Source: DTLC01 sp964555645 (lineage in GTDB: Bacteria; Verrucomicrobiota; Verrucomicrobiia; Limisphaerales; DTLC01). From it: a stretch of 64,000 nucleotides of DNA. The stretch is from the NCBI GenBank assembly GCA_964555645.1, contig CAZKTA010000008.1:1-64000 (forward strand), given 5' to 3'. Of this stretch, positions 36,661 through 46,678 are shown piece after piece. A model generated the notes under the pieces. It made no database searches. It had not been told where the DNA came from and was given only the letters and a program-made list of their open reading frames with translations. Positions within the stretch are counted from its first letter, which is position 1; each line of letters opens with the position of its first letter. The position numbers and the translations under genes are program-made.

Positions 36661-36961
36661 TTACGTTTTGGTTTCGGCTTTTTGTCTGGCCGATTGTTTC
36701 ATAATTTACAACTCATCAGATTAAATGTCAAGTTGGTGCAGGAATGACTTGATTTGCGGGGCTAGCTGACCGAGCCGGGCTGCGATTGTGTGCTTTTGCC
36801 GGTCCCAGGGCTATAGCGCAAGTGCAGCTGCGAAAATTTTCGGATGCATCAGGCCATGCGTTCGTAACATTAGGAGACGAGTGGCAATGCGACCGTGCTC
36901 TTGAAAAACCGTGGCAGGGGGTCCCACCTATACGTGGCTGGAGCCGCCTCTGGCCCCCGTA
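36661..36961. other. Intergenic region, no gene seen
   Basis: These 301 bases lie between two minus-strand genes, downstream of the first GH123-like gene and upstream of the metallophosphoesterase gene. No convincing hairpin with a T-run and no ORF with family features is seen. Confidence 0.4.
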
Positions 36962-39900
36962 TCAATCACTCCTTATGAGCCGATAAAACCGGCATGAGTC
37001 TGCCGGTGCCAAAGGCTCAAGCAGTGTTATCAACCCTGAAAGCTTGGGCAGGCAATGCAGGGTTTGCCAATCTGTCAGGTTCGTCGAGCTTTGGAAGCAG
37101 ACTGCTGTGTTTGTGGCGTTAAAGTAAACGGCAAATGTTGAGCTGTTCGGTGGCACCGTTGACCACAGTCTGAAGTGTTCAGTACTTGTTATGGGCGGCA
37201 GGTTGCGTATTTCTTCTGCTGCAACTGGCCGGAGCCGATAAAACATGCACGGTTCCCTGCTGAAGGTTAGGTCAATAATGAATACATCGTTCGAGGTAGC
37301 GGGCAGATTGCACAGGACAAACCAGTCAACGAGATTGCTCGATCCCAGCAGTTGCGCGGCCACGTTTACACCTGTGAACTTGAACATTGAGTTGTGCAGG
37401 TCAGGCCCCAGCTCGACAGAAAGTTCAGGGGGCGGGACGACCGCAAGTGTGGCAGTGTCGCTACTGGTCGGTCCGACAAAATTCCCAACCACCACTGAAT
37501 AGTCACCTGCGTGATCGTACTCGACAGGCTCGATGACGAGCTTATTGCTTGTTGCCCACGGGATTACGTCTCCATTGAAATACCATTGGTAAGTCACGGG
37601 CGCGTGACTTTGTGCAGTAACTTCAAACACAGCACGCATACCCGGGCAGCGAACGATACTTTTTGGTTGTGAAATAATTCGCGGTAAAAGCGGCTTAGGC
37701 CACGTGAGCTCGAGGTCAAATGCAAGGTCGGGAACGTTTGTAGCGCTGAAGTTACCGATGTAAATGGCCGTTCGCTCGCTTGCTGAAAGCACGCGTTTGA
37801 AGAAGAAGACCTCGTCAGCGGCAAAGCCACCGGTTGTTCCGGCCCGTTTCAGCGTTACGAGCGGGTTTACTGTGGGCGCGGGCGGGCTTGCTGCCACACT
37901 GTAGATCGCGCCGTTATCAACCTGTATGCATGCATTCGAGCCGTCGAACCACCCAACCACGAACCGCCATTGACCAGATTTTGTTCCTGAGGTTTGGTCT
38001 TGGACTTCAGTCTGGCCGACCTGGAACCGATACCGGTTAATCGCTGTGCCGGCGTAATAAAGCCGGAATTCGCCCTGTTTTTCTAGGCACGTTGTTGCCG
38101 GGTCGTTGCCGGTTTGCATCCCAAAGGCGAACCAGCCACCCACTGTGAATGGCCCAGAATACCGCAACTGCGGCGTGTCTGCAGCGCTCAGCCAACTTGT
38201 GCTTGAGGCCCTGTTCGACACAGCGTTGCCAAACACACCGGGTACGGTCACTATGTCGGTGCCGATTTTAGAAAAATGATTTGTCCCGACTGCATCACGC
38301 CAAGGTGCATTTGACTCTTCCAGATGCCACCACGCGATAGGTTCCAACGTTTTTGCGATTGGGTTGGTGCATTGATGGACTTCAATGGCAAGGATATTTG
38401 TGCCCACCCGGACTAAGTTTGTCGGAATCGTAAAAGATACAAACTGAGCTTCATCGTTGCCCACGACATGAACCAGTGCAGATGTAGTGTGCGTGACCTG
38501 GCCCGTCGGCAGGTTGTCTCGGAACACCTCCGAGCCATTTAGATACACCACCACACCGTCATCGCGTCGGATCCGGGCTGTTAATGGAACGATTGGCGCC
38601 TCCTCGGGAACGATAAAGCTGCGCCGGAAATACGCAGTGACCGGATTTGTTGGAGACGGCGGCGCCAAGATTGTTGCCTCGTTGCCTTTGCCATATCCCA
38701 ACGGTGCAGGGCCGGTGGGCCAACTCGAATCGTTAAACTGAGGCTGACGCCATGCTGTTCCTAAATTTGTTGTCGGATATAAGTACCGCCACACTGCACC
38801 GGTGGGTATCAAAGCCACATTAGTGACATACGGCAGCACCGTCAGAACGGCAGGAGCACTTGTCGCTGCTCCGGCCGGATTTGTCACAACGACCGAATAC
38901 ATACCCGCGTGCAGTTCCTGAACATTTGTTATGAGCAGGGTTTCGTTTGTGTACCCTTGCAGCAGGTTGGTTAGGTTGAAATACCATTGGTATCTCAACG
39001 GGCTTGGTCCTTTTGCAGCCACGGTCATTGTCATGTTGCTGCCCGGAGGCACGACCTGGTTGGTGGGAGCTCTGATGATTACTGGAGGGAAAATCACCGG
39101 CACCGGAAGCACAGTCAGGGTAGCAACTCTGCTTGCGACCACGCCAGCGCTGTTGCTGATTATCGCACGGTAGCTGCCGGCGTGCTGTGTTGATACGTTG
39201 GGAATCGCAATAGCCGATTCTGAATTGGTTGCGAGCACCGCACCATTAAAAAACCATGTGTACGTCATAGGCAGCGCGCTCACTGCCGTAACGGAAAAGA
39301 CTGCCGTGCCGCCCTCATATCGCACTAGGTCTGCCGGTTCTGAAACAATTTGGGGGTTCAATTCCCATCTGCCCACGAGTTTCACCGGTGCGCTCGTCGC
39401 GGACCCTAAAGCGTTGCTCGCCGCAACATAATAGGTACCTGCGGTTGCGGGGCTGACGTTTGTCAAAGTCAGCCACATGTTTGTTGCGCCGGCAACAGGC
39501 GTGCCGTCAAAAAACCACACGTAGCTCGGTTGCGGCCAGCCGAGCGCTTCTGAATACAGTGTTACGGTTTCACCGAGCGCAATCGCCCTTGATTTGGGTT
39601 GCCTGACAAAAAAAGGCGCGCCGTTATCGAGTAGCTCAATTGCGTCGGCCATTTGCTGCCTTGCGGTCTGTAAGCGCAGAAGGTCCCGAGAGTACGATGT
39701 CAGATTGCTAAGGCTCGATGCCAAACCGACTGCGCCAGTATAGACATTAATAGCCTGTCTGACCTGTGGTGCATTTGACCCGAGCACTTTCATTGCATTT
39801 GTGATGGCCTGTTTAAGCAGCCAGAAGTATTCCTTGTCCTCGAGTCCTTCCCGTATCAGTTCCCACCGTAGGGAGTTGATAGGCGGTGTTACAACTGGAT

Positions 39901-41353
39901 TTGTTGGAAGCGACCGCACGGGTGGGTACCACAGCAAGCCGTCGCCGTTTGGCACGTCTTCTCGTGCCTTTGGCATCTGCCACACATTTGTCGGCCAGTA
40001 GTTTACACCCCAATAAAGGAGGCCGCTTATAGAACGGTTTTCTGCGTACCAGAAAACGATTCTGTGGTTGACTGCCGGGTGGTCTATGAAAAAGTTCGGC
40101 GACGGGAAGATAGGTCTCATGCACAAGTAACCCCAAATTTCGTCTCCGATATACTGCTGGAAGATATAGTTTTCGTGGTCAGTCCTGTGGACCAGAGGCG
40201 CCAAGATGTCAGTCGAACCCAGCAATTGAGACGGTGGTGGGAAAATGTTGATTGTGACCAGACTTTTTAGTCCGGGCGCACAATTGCGTATCGTTTCCAT
40301 GCCGGCGAGGAGATAATCGAGTTGGTTCGGGCTCGGTTCATCCATCCAATAACAATATGCGTGCTCCAACCAGCTCATTTCCCGTAGATGACCTGTGATT
40401 TTTGCCATAAGTTTCCTGAACAGCTCCTTGTACCCTGGCGAAAAAGCCCAGTGTCCAGCCAGGAAAAGTGGAAACGGCAGCGATTTATAACCCATCAGGT
40501 TGTACGAGTTGAAACCGAACTCGTCCAAATATTTCTTCATCGCTGTGTCGAAGTTGGAGAAGTCAACCACAAAATCTCCGTCTAAGTACATCCATGTAAT
40601 TGGCGCATTTATGTGCGGCGTGTATGGGCACACTCTGTGCCTGCGAAAGTTTTCCATGTAAATGTCCCATAGCTGGTTTTTTTGCTGGGTCGTAAGCGGC
40701 CCGTGCCATTGTGTTTCGAGGCTTACGTAGAATGCCGAGCGCGTGTGGGTGACATCGGGCAACGTAAAATCGTACACGCGCAACCTGATAGGAACAGGGA
40801 TTGCCCATCCGACATTTACGGTTATGGTGCCGGTGTACAATCCAGCCGGAGTATCCTTTGGCACATAAACCGTTATCCAGAACGGTTGATTGGTTTGAGC
40901 AGCCAGTGTTACAGGGCCGGACAGCGGAAACAACGGGTCGGGGTACCACCCTGGCGCGCCAAATTCATCGCTTGCCTCGGCCACAGGCACATATTCCACC
41001 AGACAGACTTGGATGTTTGTGGCTGAGATTGTTGCGTTTGGTGGACCACCCTGCCGCACAAGATTGCCAGCTGACACAGTCACGTTGCTCAGGGTAACCT
41101 GGGGCCGTAGCACAAGCTGGAACGGTTCGTATTCGTTTCGTGCGGCTTCGATTTGGACAGCGGTGTTGGTTGCCTGCGGCAGAGCACGCTCGCGCCCGAC
41201 TTTCCAGGTTGCCTCGCACCACCAAACCGCAACCTCAGGCGGGCTGGGCAACCGATACCCGTACGAGCTGTCGCCGAGAATCGAGCCCTTACTGCACCAA
41301 GGTGCGCATAAGAGTGCAGCTAAAACACAGGCCCATGCATTTCGGTCCGCCAT
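36962..41353 (-). CDS. Giant secreted GH123/DUF4091-like glycosidase with Ig, jellyroll and LamG modules (copy 1)
   Basis: The 1463-residue protein starts at 41353, giving a signal peptide (MADRNAWACVLAALLCAPWC). A beta-sandwich (about 30-235) with EYEPFQLVLRP and a TIM-barrel follow. The barrel carries YCYWMDEP with an Asp-Glu pair at about 338-339, as expected for GH123 hexosaminidases of the DUF4091 type. The barrel ends with SLRWELIREGLEDKEYF. Downstream are three Ig-like repeats, a galactose-binding-like jellyroll (VVVYLNGSEVFRD), a LamG domain (GPFTVGGWFAFGMQ) and another Ig repeat. The end carries two 'TNLxxW...FYRL' motifs. Residues about 28-235 and 421-500 are encoded by DNA identical to copy 2. 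Confidence 0.82.
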   Translation of the reverse strand: MADRNAWACVLAALLCAPWCSKGSILGDSSYGYRLPSPPEVAVWWCEATWKVGRERALPQATNTAVQIEAARNEYEPFQLVLRPQVTLSNVTVSAGNLVRQGGPPNATISATNIQVCLVEYVPVAEASDEFGAPGWYPDPLFPLSGPVTLAAQTNQPFWITVYVPKDTPAGLYTGTITVNVGWAIPVPIRLRVYDFTLPDVTHTRSAFYVSLETQWHGPLTTQQKNQLWDIYMENFRRHRVCPYTPHINAPITWMYLDGDFVVDFSNFDTAMKKYLDEFGFNSYNLMGYKSLPFPLFLAGHWAFSPGYKELFRKLMAKITGHLREMSWLEHAYCYWMDEPSPNQLDYLLAGMETIRNCAPGLKSLVTINIFPPPSQLLGSTDILAPLVHRTDHENYIFQQYIGDEIWGYLCMRPIFPSPNFFIDHPAVNHRIVFWYAENRSISGLLYWGVNYWPTNVWQMPKAREDVPNGDGLLWYPPVRSLPTNPVVTPPINSLRWELIREGLEDKEYFWLLKQAITNAMKVLGSNAPQVRQAINVYTGAVGLASSLSNLTSYSRDLLRLQTARQQMADAIELLDNGAPFFVRQPKSRAIALGETVTLYSEALGWPQPSYVWFFDGTPVAGATNMWLTLTNVSPATAGTYYVAASNALGSATSAPVKLVGRWELNPQIVSEPADLVRYEGGTAVFSVTAVSALPMTYTWFFNGAVLATNSESAIAIPNVSTQHAGSYRAIISNSAGVVASRVATLTVLPVPVIFPPVIIRAPTNQVVPPGSNMTMTVAAKGPSPLRYQWYFNLTNLLQGYTNETLLITNVQELHAGMYSVVVTNPAGAATSAPAVLTVLPYVTNVALIPTGAVWRYLYPTTNLGTAWRQPQFNDSSWPTGPAPLGYGKGNEATILAPPSPTNPVTAYFRRSFIVPEEAPIVPLTARIRRDDGVVVYLNGSEVFRDNLPTGQVTHTTSALVHVVGNDEAQFVSFTIPTNLVRVGTNILAIEVHQCTNPIAKTLEPIAWWHLEESNAPWRDAVGTNHFSKIGTDIVTVPGVFGNAVSNRASSTSWLSAADTPQLRYSGPFTVGGWFAFGMQTGNDPATTCLEKQGEFRLYYAGTAINRYRFQVGQTEVQDQTSGTKSGQWRFVVGWFDGSNACIQVDNGAIYSVAASPPAPTVNPLVTLKRAGTTGGFAADEVFFFKRVLSASERTAIYIGNFSATNVPDLAFDLELTWPKPLLPRIISQPKSIVRCPGMRAVFEVTAQSHAPVTYQWYFNGDVIPWATSNKLVIEPVEYDHAGDYSVVVGNFVGPTSSDTATLAVVPPPELSVELGPDLHNSMFKFTGVNVAAQLLGSSNLVDWFVLCNLPATSNDVFIIDLTFSREPCMFYRLRPVAAEEIRNLPPITSTEHFRLWSTVPPNSSTFAVYFNATNTAVCFQSSTNLTDWQTLHCLPKLSGLITLLEPLAPADSCRFYRLIRSD
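39854..40092. repeat. 239-bp identity block B, copy 1
   Basis: Identical base for base, by line-by-line comparison, to 44277-44515. The offset of 4423 bp is the same as for block A, so no net indel lies between the two blocks. It encodes part of the C-terminal half of the GH123-like barrel. Confidence 0.9.
40647..41273. repeat. 627-bp identity block A, copy 1
   Basis: Identical to 45070-45696 by line-by-line reading. It encodes the N-terminal beta-sandwich of the GH123-like protein. Identity stops abruptly at both ends: the signal peptide on one side and the catalytic barrel on the other differ strongly. Confidence 0.92.
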
Positions 41354-41912
41354 GGCATGAAACTGAGCGAGGCGTGGTCTGCTCGTCAAGCGAAACACGG
41401 CCTTTTAGCAGTTCAATTCTTCTCAGAATAAAGCAGTTCTTGTGACCGGATGAAATCTGGCTCGACGCGAGTTGGCCTCAAGGTTTTCTGGGGCATCGCT
41501 CATAGAGCAAAAAATGCGAACCGCCGCAAAGTGAGGCTGTAACTGGTGTAATTTCATTTGCATTCTTGTTGTGGCACCATTTAGCAATACGGGCGATCCT
41601 GCCCCTAGAAAACATTCGTGGCTGACAACCGCAATGAGCCATCAAAACCTCTAGATCAACTGGGCAAGCGCCATTTTCCGTGCTACCGGTTAAAGCCGAA
41701 CGCAATCGCATGGACAAAATCTGTGCTGCGTCTTCAAAAGAATGTGTGGGTGCAATTCAAAATGCGCTCAGTGAACACTTTGCGCGCCTTTGCTTGAGTT
41801 TCACCTGCGGATTCTGTTTTCAATCCTCAGGAGCGCAGACTAAACGATCGCCTTTGGTTTTGGGCGCGGTACGCGTTAGCCGGTTTTGTTGTGTTGGTTT
41901 AGTTGAACTGCC
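41354..41912. other. Intergenic region between tandem GH123-like genes
   Basis: These 559 bases separate the start of copy 1 from the stop of copy 2. They should contain the copy 1 promoter. Only short non-conserved open frames are seen, and no clear hairpin. Confidence 0.4.
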
Positions 41913-44900
41913 TCACCAATCGAGCCGTAGGCGGTAATACCGTTGCGGTTCATTGGGATCGACTTCCATCACCAGGTTGGTGGGGCCACTGCCAGCCTCA
42001 CGCACAAGCACTGGCATCCAATCCACTAGGTTGGTGGATGTCAAGACCGCGCTGGTCACTTCGCACCCGGGCAAGTCCAATACTAATCTACCGTTCGCGT
42101 GCAACCGCGCATCCAGCCGTGGCGGGCTCACGACTATCAACCGCGCAGGCGCGCTAGTCACCGCGCCGCCAATGTTGCTTGCCACCAACGAGTACCAACC
42201 TGCTTGTGCAGTACTAACTGCTGGCAAAAACAAAAGGCTGTTCGTTGCGCCTACAATCGGCGCGCCGTTCAATAACCACTGATAAGACACTGGCGTTGAA
42301 CTAATGGCAACCAACCGAAACGCGGCACTTTCGCCATTGAGTCTAACCATACTGCCCGGTGGGTTAGTGAAAATCGGCGGTTGCCCATCGAGCACCTCCA
42401 AGCTCAGGTCGAACAAGAGTTTTTCTACATTGCTTGTAAGCCACGCGCGCAAGCCGGTCAGATAAAGATAGCTGCGTTCTTGCTGGGTAAGCACGCGTTT
42501 AAAGAAAAAGACCTCATCAGCGGCGAACCCACCTGACATACCAGCTCGTCTTAATGCCACCAGCGGGTTTGTGGTCGGTTCCGGTGGGGCTACTGGCGTT
42601 CTGTACACGGGTCCGTTATCCACTTGAATGCATGCATTTGTGCCGTCGTACCATGCAACTACAAACCGCCATTGCCCGCTTATAGTCCCGGCGGTTTGGT
42701 CTTGGACCTCAGTCTGGCCAACACGGAACCGATACCGATTGGTCACTGTGCCGGTGTAATAGAGTCTGAATTCGCCATCTTTGCCCAAGCAGGTTGTCGC
42801 TGGGTCATTGCCATATTGTTGGCCGAACGCGAACCAGCCGCCTACTGTGAATGGACCGGTGTAACGCAGTTCAGGCCGATCGGGGGTCTCGAGCCAACTT
42901 GATGGAGAAGCCGGGTTTGATACGCAGCCCCCAACGCGGCCCGGCAATGTGACCAGGTTTGTTCCAACTCGGACAAAATCGTGCCCGCCCATTTGGTCGT
43001 TCCACGGTGGTTCAGCCTCGTCGAGCGTCCAAAACGCTACTGGAAACGCTGGGTGAGGGCTTTGGTGTACTTCGATTGCAAAAACGTTTGTGTTGCCCGT
43101 TAACAGTGCACGTGGTACCTCGAATTCGGCTTGTGGAAAACCGTTCGTTCCTTGTTCTGCCGAGAGAGCTGGTGTGTCGAAATAAACCGTGCCTGAAGGC
43201 ATGTTGTATCGGAAAATTTCGCTTCCGTTCAGATACACGATCGCACCGCCCACGCATCGTAAACTCGCCTTTAGAATGCTCTGTGGCTGTAGTGGCGGCA
43301 CTTCAAAAGTGCGACGGAAATAAACTGTCGTCGGTTTATCTGGTCCACTTCCTCCAATTTGTGTGACTTCTTGGCCGGTGCCAAAGCCGAGCGGGGCAGA
43401 GCCACCAGCCCACGCCGAGTCGTCATAGTCGGTTTCTATCCACTGGGGTCCAATGGCATAACCAAGGTCGTGATAACGCCAGGGCGAATTTGTAGGGAAA
43501 ACTGTGTATCGCCGAGTTTCACGCAAAACGATTAACCGTGCAGGTGAGCTGAGTACCGCGCCGAACTGATTGCTGACCAAAACGTGGTAAAGACCGCTGT
43601 GGCTCGAATCCAAATTGGTGATCAACAGCACGTCGTTTGTTGCGTAAGGGCTGGTTAAAGGCGTGCCGTCTTTGAACCATTGGTAAGAACATGGGCTAGT
43701 GCTTACTGCCGAAACCGCCAGAACTGCGTAGCCTTGCTCGCGCTTCACGATGTTTGCCGGGTCAGTGACGATCTGCGGCGGGCCTAACCAACGCCCTCGG
43801 ACCCGAGCAACCGAGCTGGTGGCTCGCCCGTACTCGTTCCATGCAACCACTGTGTAATCGCCTAGGTCCTCCGCACGAACGTTTGTAATCGTCAATGTAG
43901 CATTTGTTTTCCCCGGCAGATCGTTACCGTTCAATTGCCATTGGTAGTTCGGCATTGGCCAGCCTAGAGCTTCAGAGTACAACTTGACGACCTCCCCAAA
44001 ATGCACAGCGCTCGAGTTCGGGTGCCTGACAAAGAAAGGTACGCCAGTATCCAGCAGTTCGATCGCGTCCGCTATGCTCCGCCTGCGAGAGTAGAGTGCG
44101 ATGGGATCTCGACTGTAACCAGCGAGGTTGGTTAAACTTACGGCAATGGCCAGGCCTGAATTAAGGGCTGCTATGCCGGAGTGGACAGCTTCAGATTCTG
44201 GGCCGATGCGAACCAGTGCGTTGGTTATAGCTTGCCTGAGGAGCCAAAAGTATTCTCTGTCTTCGAGACCTTCTCTTATCAGTTCCCACCGTAGGGAGTT
44301 GATAGGCGGTGTTACAACTGGATTTGTTGGAAGCGACCGCACGGGTGGGTACCACAGCAAGCCGTCGCCGTTTGGCACGTCTTCTCGTGCCTTTGGCATC
44401 TGCCACACATTTGTCGGCCAGTAGTTTACACCCCAATAAAGGAGGCCGCTTATAGAACGGTTTTCTGCGTACCAGAAAACGATTCTGTGGTTGACTGCCG
44501 GGTGGTCTATGAAAAGGTTGGGGGCCGGATGTTTCGGGTAACAAGCCAGGTACCCCCACAATTCGTCTCCGAGATGTTGCTTTTGTTGGTAGCCGTCGTA
44601 ATAAGTACGATGCATCAGTGGAACCGCAATATCCACGTTCGGGAGCAATTCTTCAAACGGTGGGAAAGATGCAATTGTCACAAGTCTTTTCAAGCCTGGG
44701 GCTGATGCAAGGATTGTGTTCATGCCTGCTATGCAGAACTCCAAGTTTGTATAGTTGGGTTCGTCGAGCCAATAGCAATAAGCTGCATCGAACCACCCGT
44801 TTTCTCGGAGCCGTGCACAAATTTTGTTCATGAGTTTTTGAAGCAAAAGTCCGTATTCAGGCGAAAAAGCAGGGTAGTCACCCAACGTGAAAGGGAAAAG

Positions 44901-45773
44901 AGGCGACTTGTGCCCCATCAGGTTGTACGCATTAAAGGCGAACTCGCCCAGATATTTTTTCATTGCGCTCTCGAACTCAACAAAATCAACTGCAAAATCG
45001 CCGTCAGCGTAGGACCATTTAATGGGAGCGTAAAAATGAGGCGAATAGGGAGCTACACGGTGTGCACGGAAGTTTTCCATGTAAATGTCCCATAGCTGGT
45101 TTTTTTGCTGGGTCGTAAGCGGCCCGTGCCATTGTGTTTCGAGGCTTACGTAGAATGCCGAGCGCGTGTGGGTGACATCGGGCAACGTAAAATCGTACAC
45201 GCGCAACCTGATAGGAACAGGGATTGCCCATCCGACATTTACGGTTATGGTGCCGGTGTACAATCCAGCCGGAGTATCCTTTGGCACATAAACCGTTATC
45301 CAGAACGGTTGATTGGTTTGAGCAGCCAGTGTTACAGGGCCGGACAGCGGAAACAACGGGTCGGGGTACCACCCTGGCGCGCCAAATTCATCGCTTGCCT
45401 CGGCCACAGGCACATATTCCACCAGACAGACTTGGATGTTTGTGGCTGAGATTGTTGCGTTTGGTGGACCACCCTGCCGCACAAGATTGCCAGCTGACAC
45501 AGTCACGTTGCTCAGGGTAACCTGGGGCCGTAGCACAAGCTGGAACGGTTCGTATTCGTTTCGTGCGGCTTCGATTTGGACAGCGGTGTTGGTTGCCTGC
45601 GGCAGAGCACGCTCGCGCCCGACTTTCCAGGTTGCCTCGCACCACCAAACCGCAACCTCAGGCGGGCTGGGCAACCGATACCCGTACGAGCTGTCGTACA
45701 GGATGGAAGCTGGTGTTATTTCCACCTCAAACAGGCACGCAAGCAGCGAAAACAAAAGCGCAGTTCGACGCAT
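41913..45773 (-). CDS. Giant secreted GH123/DUF4091-like glycosidase with Ig, jellyroll and LamG modules (copy 2)
   Basis: The 1286-residue paralogue of the gene at 36962 starts at 45773, where MRRTALLFSLLACLFEVEIT forms a signal peptide. An earlier in-frame start adds residues of no clear kind. The catalytic pair is in YCYWLDEPNY at about residue 337-338. The barrel is followed by Ig repeats, a jellyroll (AIVYLNGSEIFRY), LamG (GPFTVGGWFAFGQQ), a final Ig repeat and the tail STNLVDWMPVL...YYRLRLDW. It lacks one of the Ig repeats and one tail motif of copy 1. Parts are DNA-identical to copy 1, the rest is diverged. It is divergent from the GT39 gene. Confidence 0.82.
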   Translation of the reverse strand: MRRTALLFSLLACLFEVEITPASILYDSSYGYRLPSPPEVAVWWCEATWKVGRERALPQATNTAVQIEAARNEYEPFQLVLRPQVTLSNVTVSAGNLVRQGGPPNATISATNIQVCLVEYVPVAEASDEFGAPGWYPDPLFPLSGPVTLAAQTNQPFWITVYVPKDTPAGLYTGTITVNVGWAIPVPIRLRVYDFTLPDVTHTRSAFYVSLETQWHGPLTTQQKNQLWDIYMENFRAHRVAPYSPHFYAPIKWSYADGDFAVDFVEFESAMKKYLGEFAFNAYNLMGHKSPLFPFTLGDYPAFSPEYGLLLQKLMNKICARLRENGWFDAAYCYWLDEPNYTNLEFCIAGMNTILASAPGLKRLVTIASFPPFEELLPNVDIAVPLMHRTYYDGYQQKQHLGDELWGYLACYPKHPAPNLFIDHPAVNHRIVFWYAENRSISGLLYWGVNYWPTNVWQMPKAREDVPNGDGLLWYPPVRSLPTNPVVTPPINSLRWELIREGLEDREYFWLLRQAITNALVRIGPESEAVHSGIAALNSGLAIAVSLTNLAGYSRDPIALYSRRRSIADAIELLDTGVPFFVRHPNSSAVHFGEVVKLYSEALGWPMPNYQWQLNGNDLPGKTNATLTITNVRAEDLGDYTVVAWNEYGRATSSVARVRGRWLGPPQIVTDPANIVKREQGYAVLAVSAVSTSPCSYQWFKDGTPLTSPYATNDVLLITNLDSSHSGLYHVLVSNQFGAVLSSPARLIVLRETRRYTVFPTNSPWRYHDLGYAIGPQWIETDYDDSAWAGGSAPLGFGTGQEVTQIGGSGPDKPTTVYFRRTFEVPPLQPQSILKASLRCVGGAIVYLNGSEIFRYNMPSGTVYFDTPALSAEQGTNGFPQAEFEVPRALLTGNTNVFAIEVHQSPHPAFPVAFWTLDEAEPPWNDQMGGHDFVRVGTNLVTLPGRVGGCVSNPASPSSWLETPDRPELRYTGPFTVGGWFAFGQQYGNDPATTCLGKDGEFRLYYTGTVTNRYRFRVGQTEVQDQTAGTISGQWRFVVAWYDGTNACIQVDNGPVYRTPVAPPEPTTNPLVALRRAGMSGGFAADEVFFFKRVLTQQERSYLYLTGLRAWLTSNVEKLLFDLSLEVLDGQPPIFTNPPGSMVRLNGESAAFRLVAISSTPVSYQWLLNGAPIVGATNSLLFLPAVSTAQAGWYSLVASNIGGAVTSAPARLIVVSPPRLDARLHANGRLVLDLPGCEVTSAVLTSTNLVDWMPVLVREAGSGPTNLVMEVDPNEPQRYYRLRLDW
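44277..44515. repeat. 239-bp identity block B, copy 2
   Basis: Partner of 39854-40092, identical by direct comparison; see that entry. Confidence 0.9.
45070..45696. repeat. 627-bp identity block A, copy 2
   Basis: Partner of 40647-41273, identical by direct comparison; see that entry. A direct repeat of this size could recombine to delete 4423 bp and leave one chimeric gene. Confidence 0.92.
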
Positions 45774-46678
45774 TTCCGCCGCAAAAATACCTGCGGCATA
45801 TGCGATTGTCAAAGCGCACGTTGATTCATTCACGCATGAATGGGGGCAAGCAAAAGGTGCAGTGTGTGCTGCAAGCTGTGTCTTGGCCGTGTTGGCCGCG
45901 AAATTCAAGTTGCGATTGAACAGACCCAACGTAGCTGCGGTTGTTAAATGCTAATTACTGGGTTGGTAAGGTGATCGCGCACCTTGGGGGATACCGGGTT
46001 TGCGAGAATTTGCGTGTCCGCGGAGCCGTGGGACACGAATGCACCCCAAATAAGCGAAAGTTGATCCAGCAAGGACAATCTTACGGGGCAGCCGCAAAAG
46101 CCGCGTGCACAGATTTGTTACCAATTTGGTGGACGCGCTATGCCGGTAACGTGCGGGACGCAAAGCCGCGCGTCCGCCGGCACCCAGAGCGGATTTGACG
46201 ACCGCCCGAAACAGGTGTCGCTTGTGTGAGTACGAGCATTCCTAGCGAAGGATTTACAACTCACGCCTATGCACGCAGAAAGTGAGCGGATGCATGGTGC
46301 CATGGGTTTCGACCACAAAAGATATGCCGGTAGGGACAGCTTGCCGAGGCGTTCACAAAAGTTAGTTGCCTGCTACTGGCTAGATGTCAGCAGCACGCTT
46401 TTTTCACCGACCCATCCGCATTGTCTGTGCGTCTAAGCATCTCTGTGGTTTAATTGCCGACGCGCAGGGGCCACGCATTTTGTGTGGTATGATTGGCTCG
46501 CCGAAAAGCCGACTGGTCTGCTGTCAAGATGCTGCCCGCAAGTTAGATCGGCATACTCAGGCGGCATGTTTGCCAGAGGCACGGAATCGCATGGAAAAAT
46601 GTTGCGCTTGTTAAGCACGGGCCAGCGTGGTATTGGAAGGGGCGTGAAATTGGTGCGTGAGCCGGCTGCATTTTCGTC
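45774..46678. other. Long divergent intergenic region
   Basis: About 900 bases lie between copy 2 of the GH123-like gene and the GT39 gene. Several short open frames exist but none has family features. A small inverted repeat CGTGTCC/GGACACG is at 46013-46037. It should hold promoters for both flanking genes. Confidence 0.4.

Noticed and set aside
45436..45954. Plus-strand frame of 172 codons over the GH123-like copy 2 start
   Set aside because: Antisense to the conserved beta-sandwich coding region; an equivalent frame appears opposite copy 1 only because the DNA is identical there.
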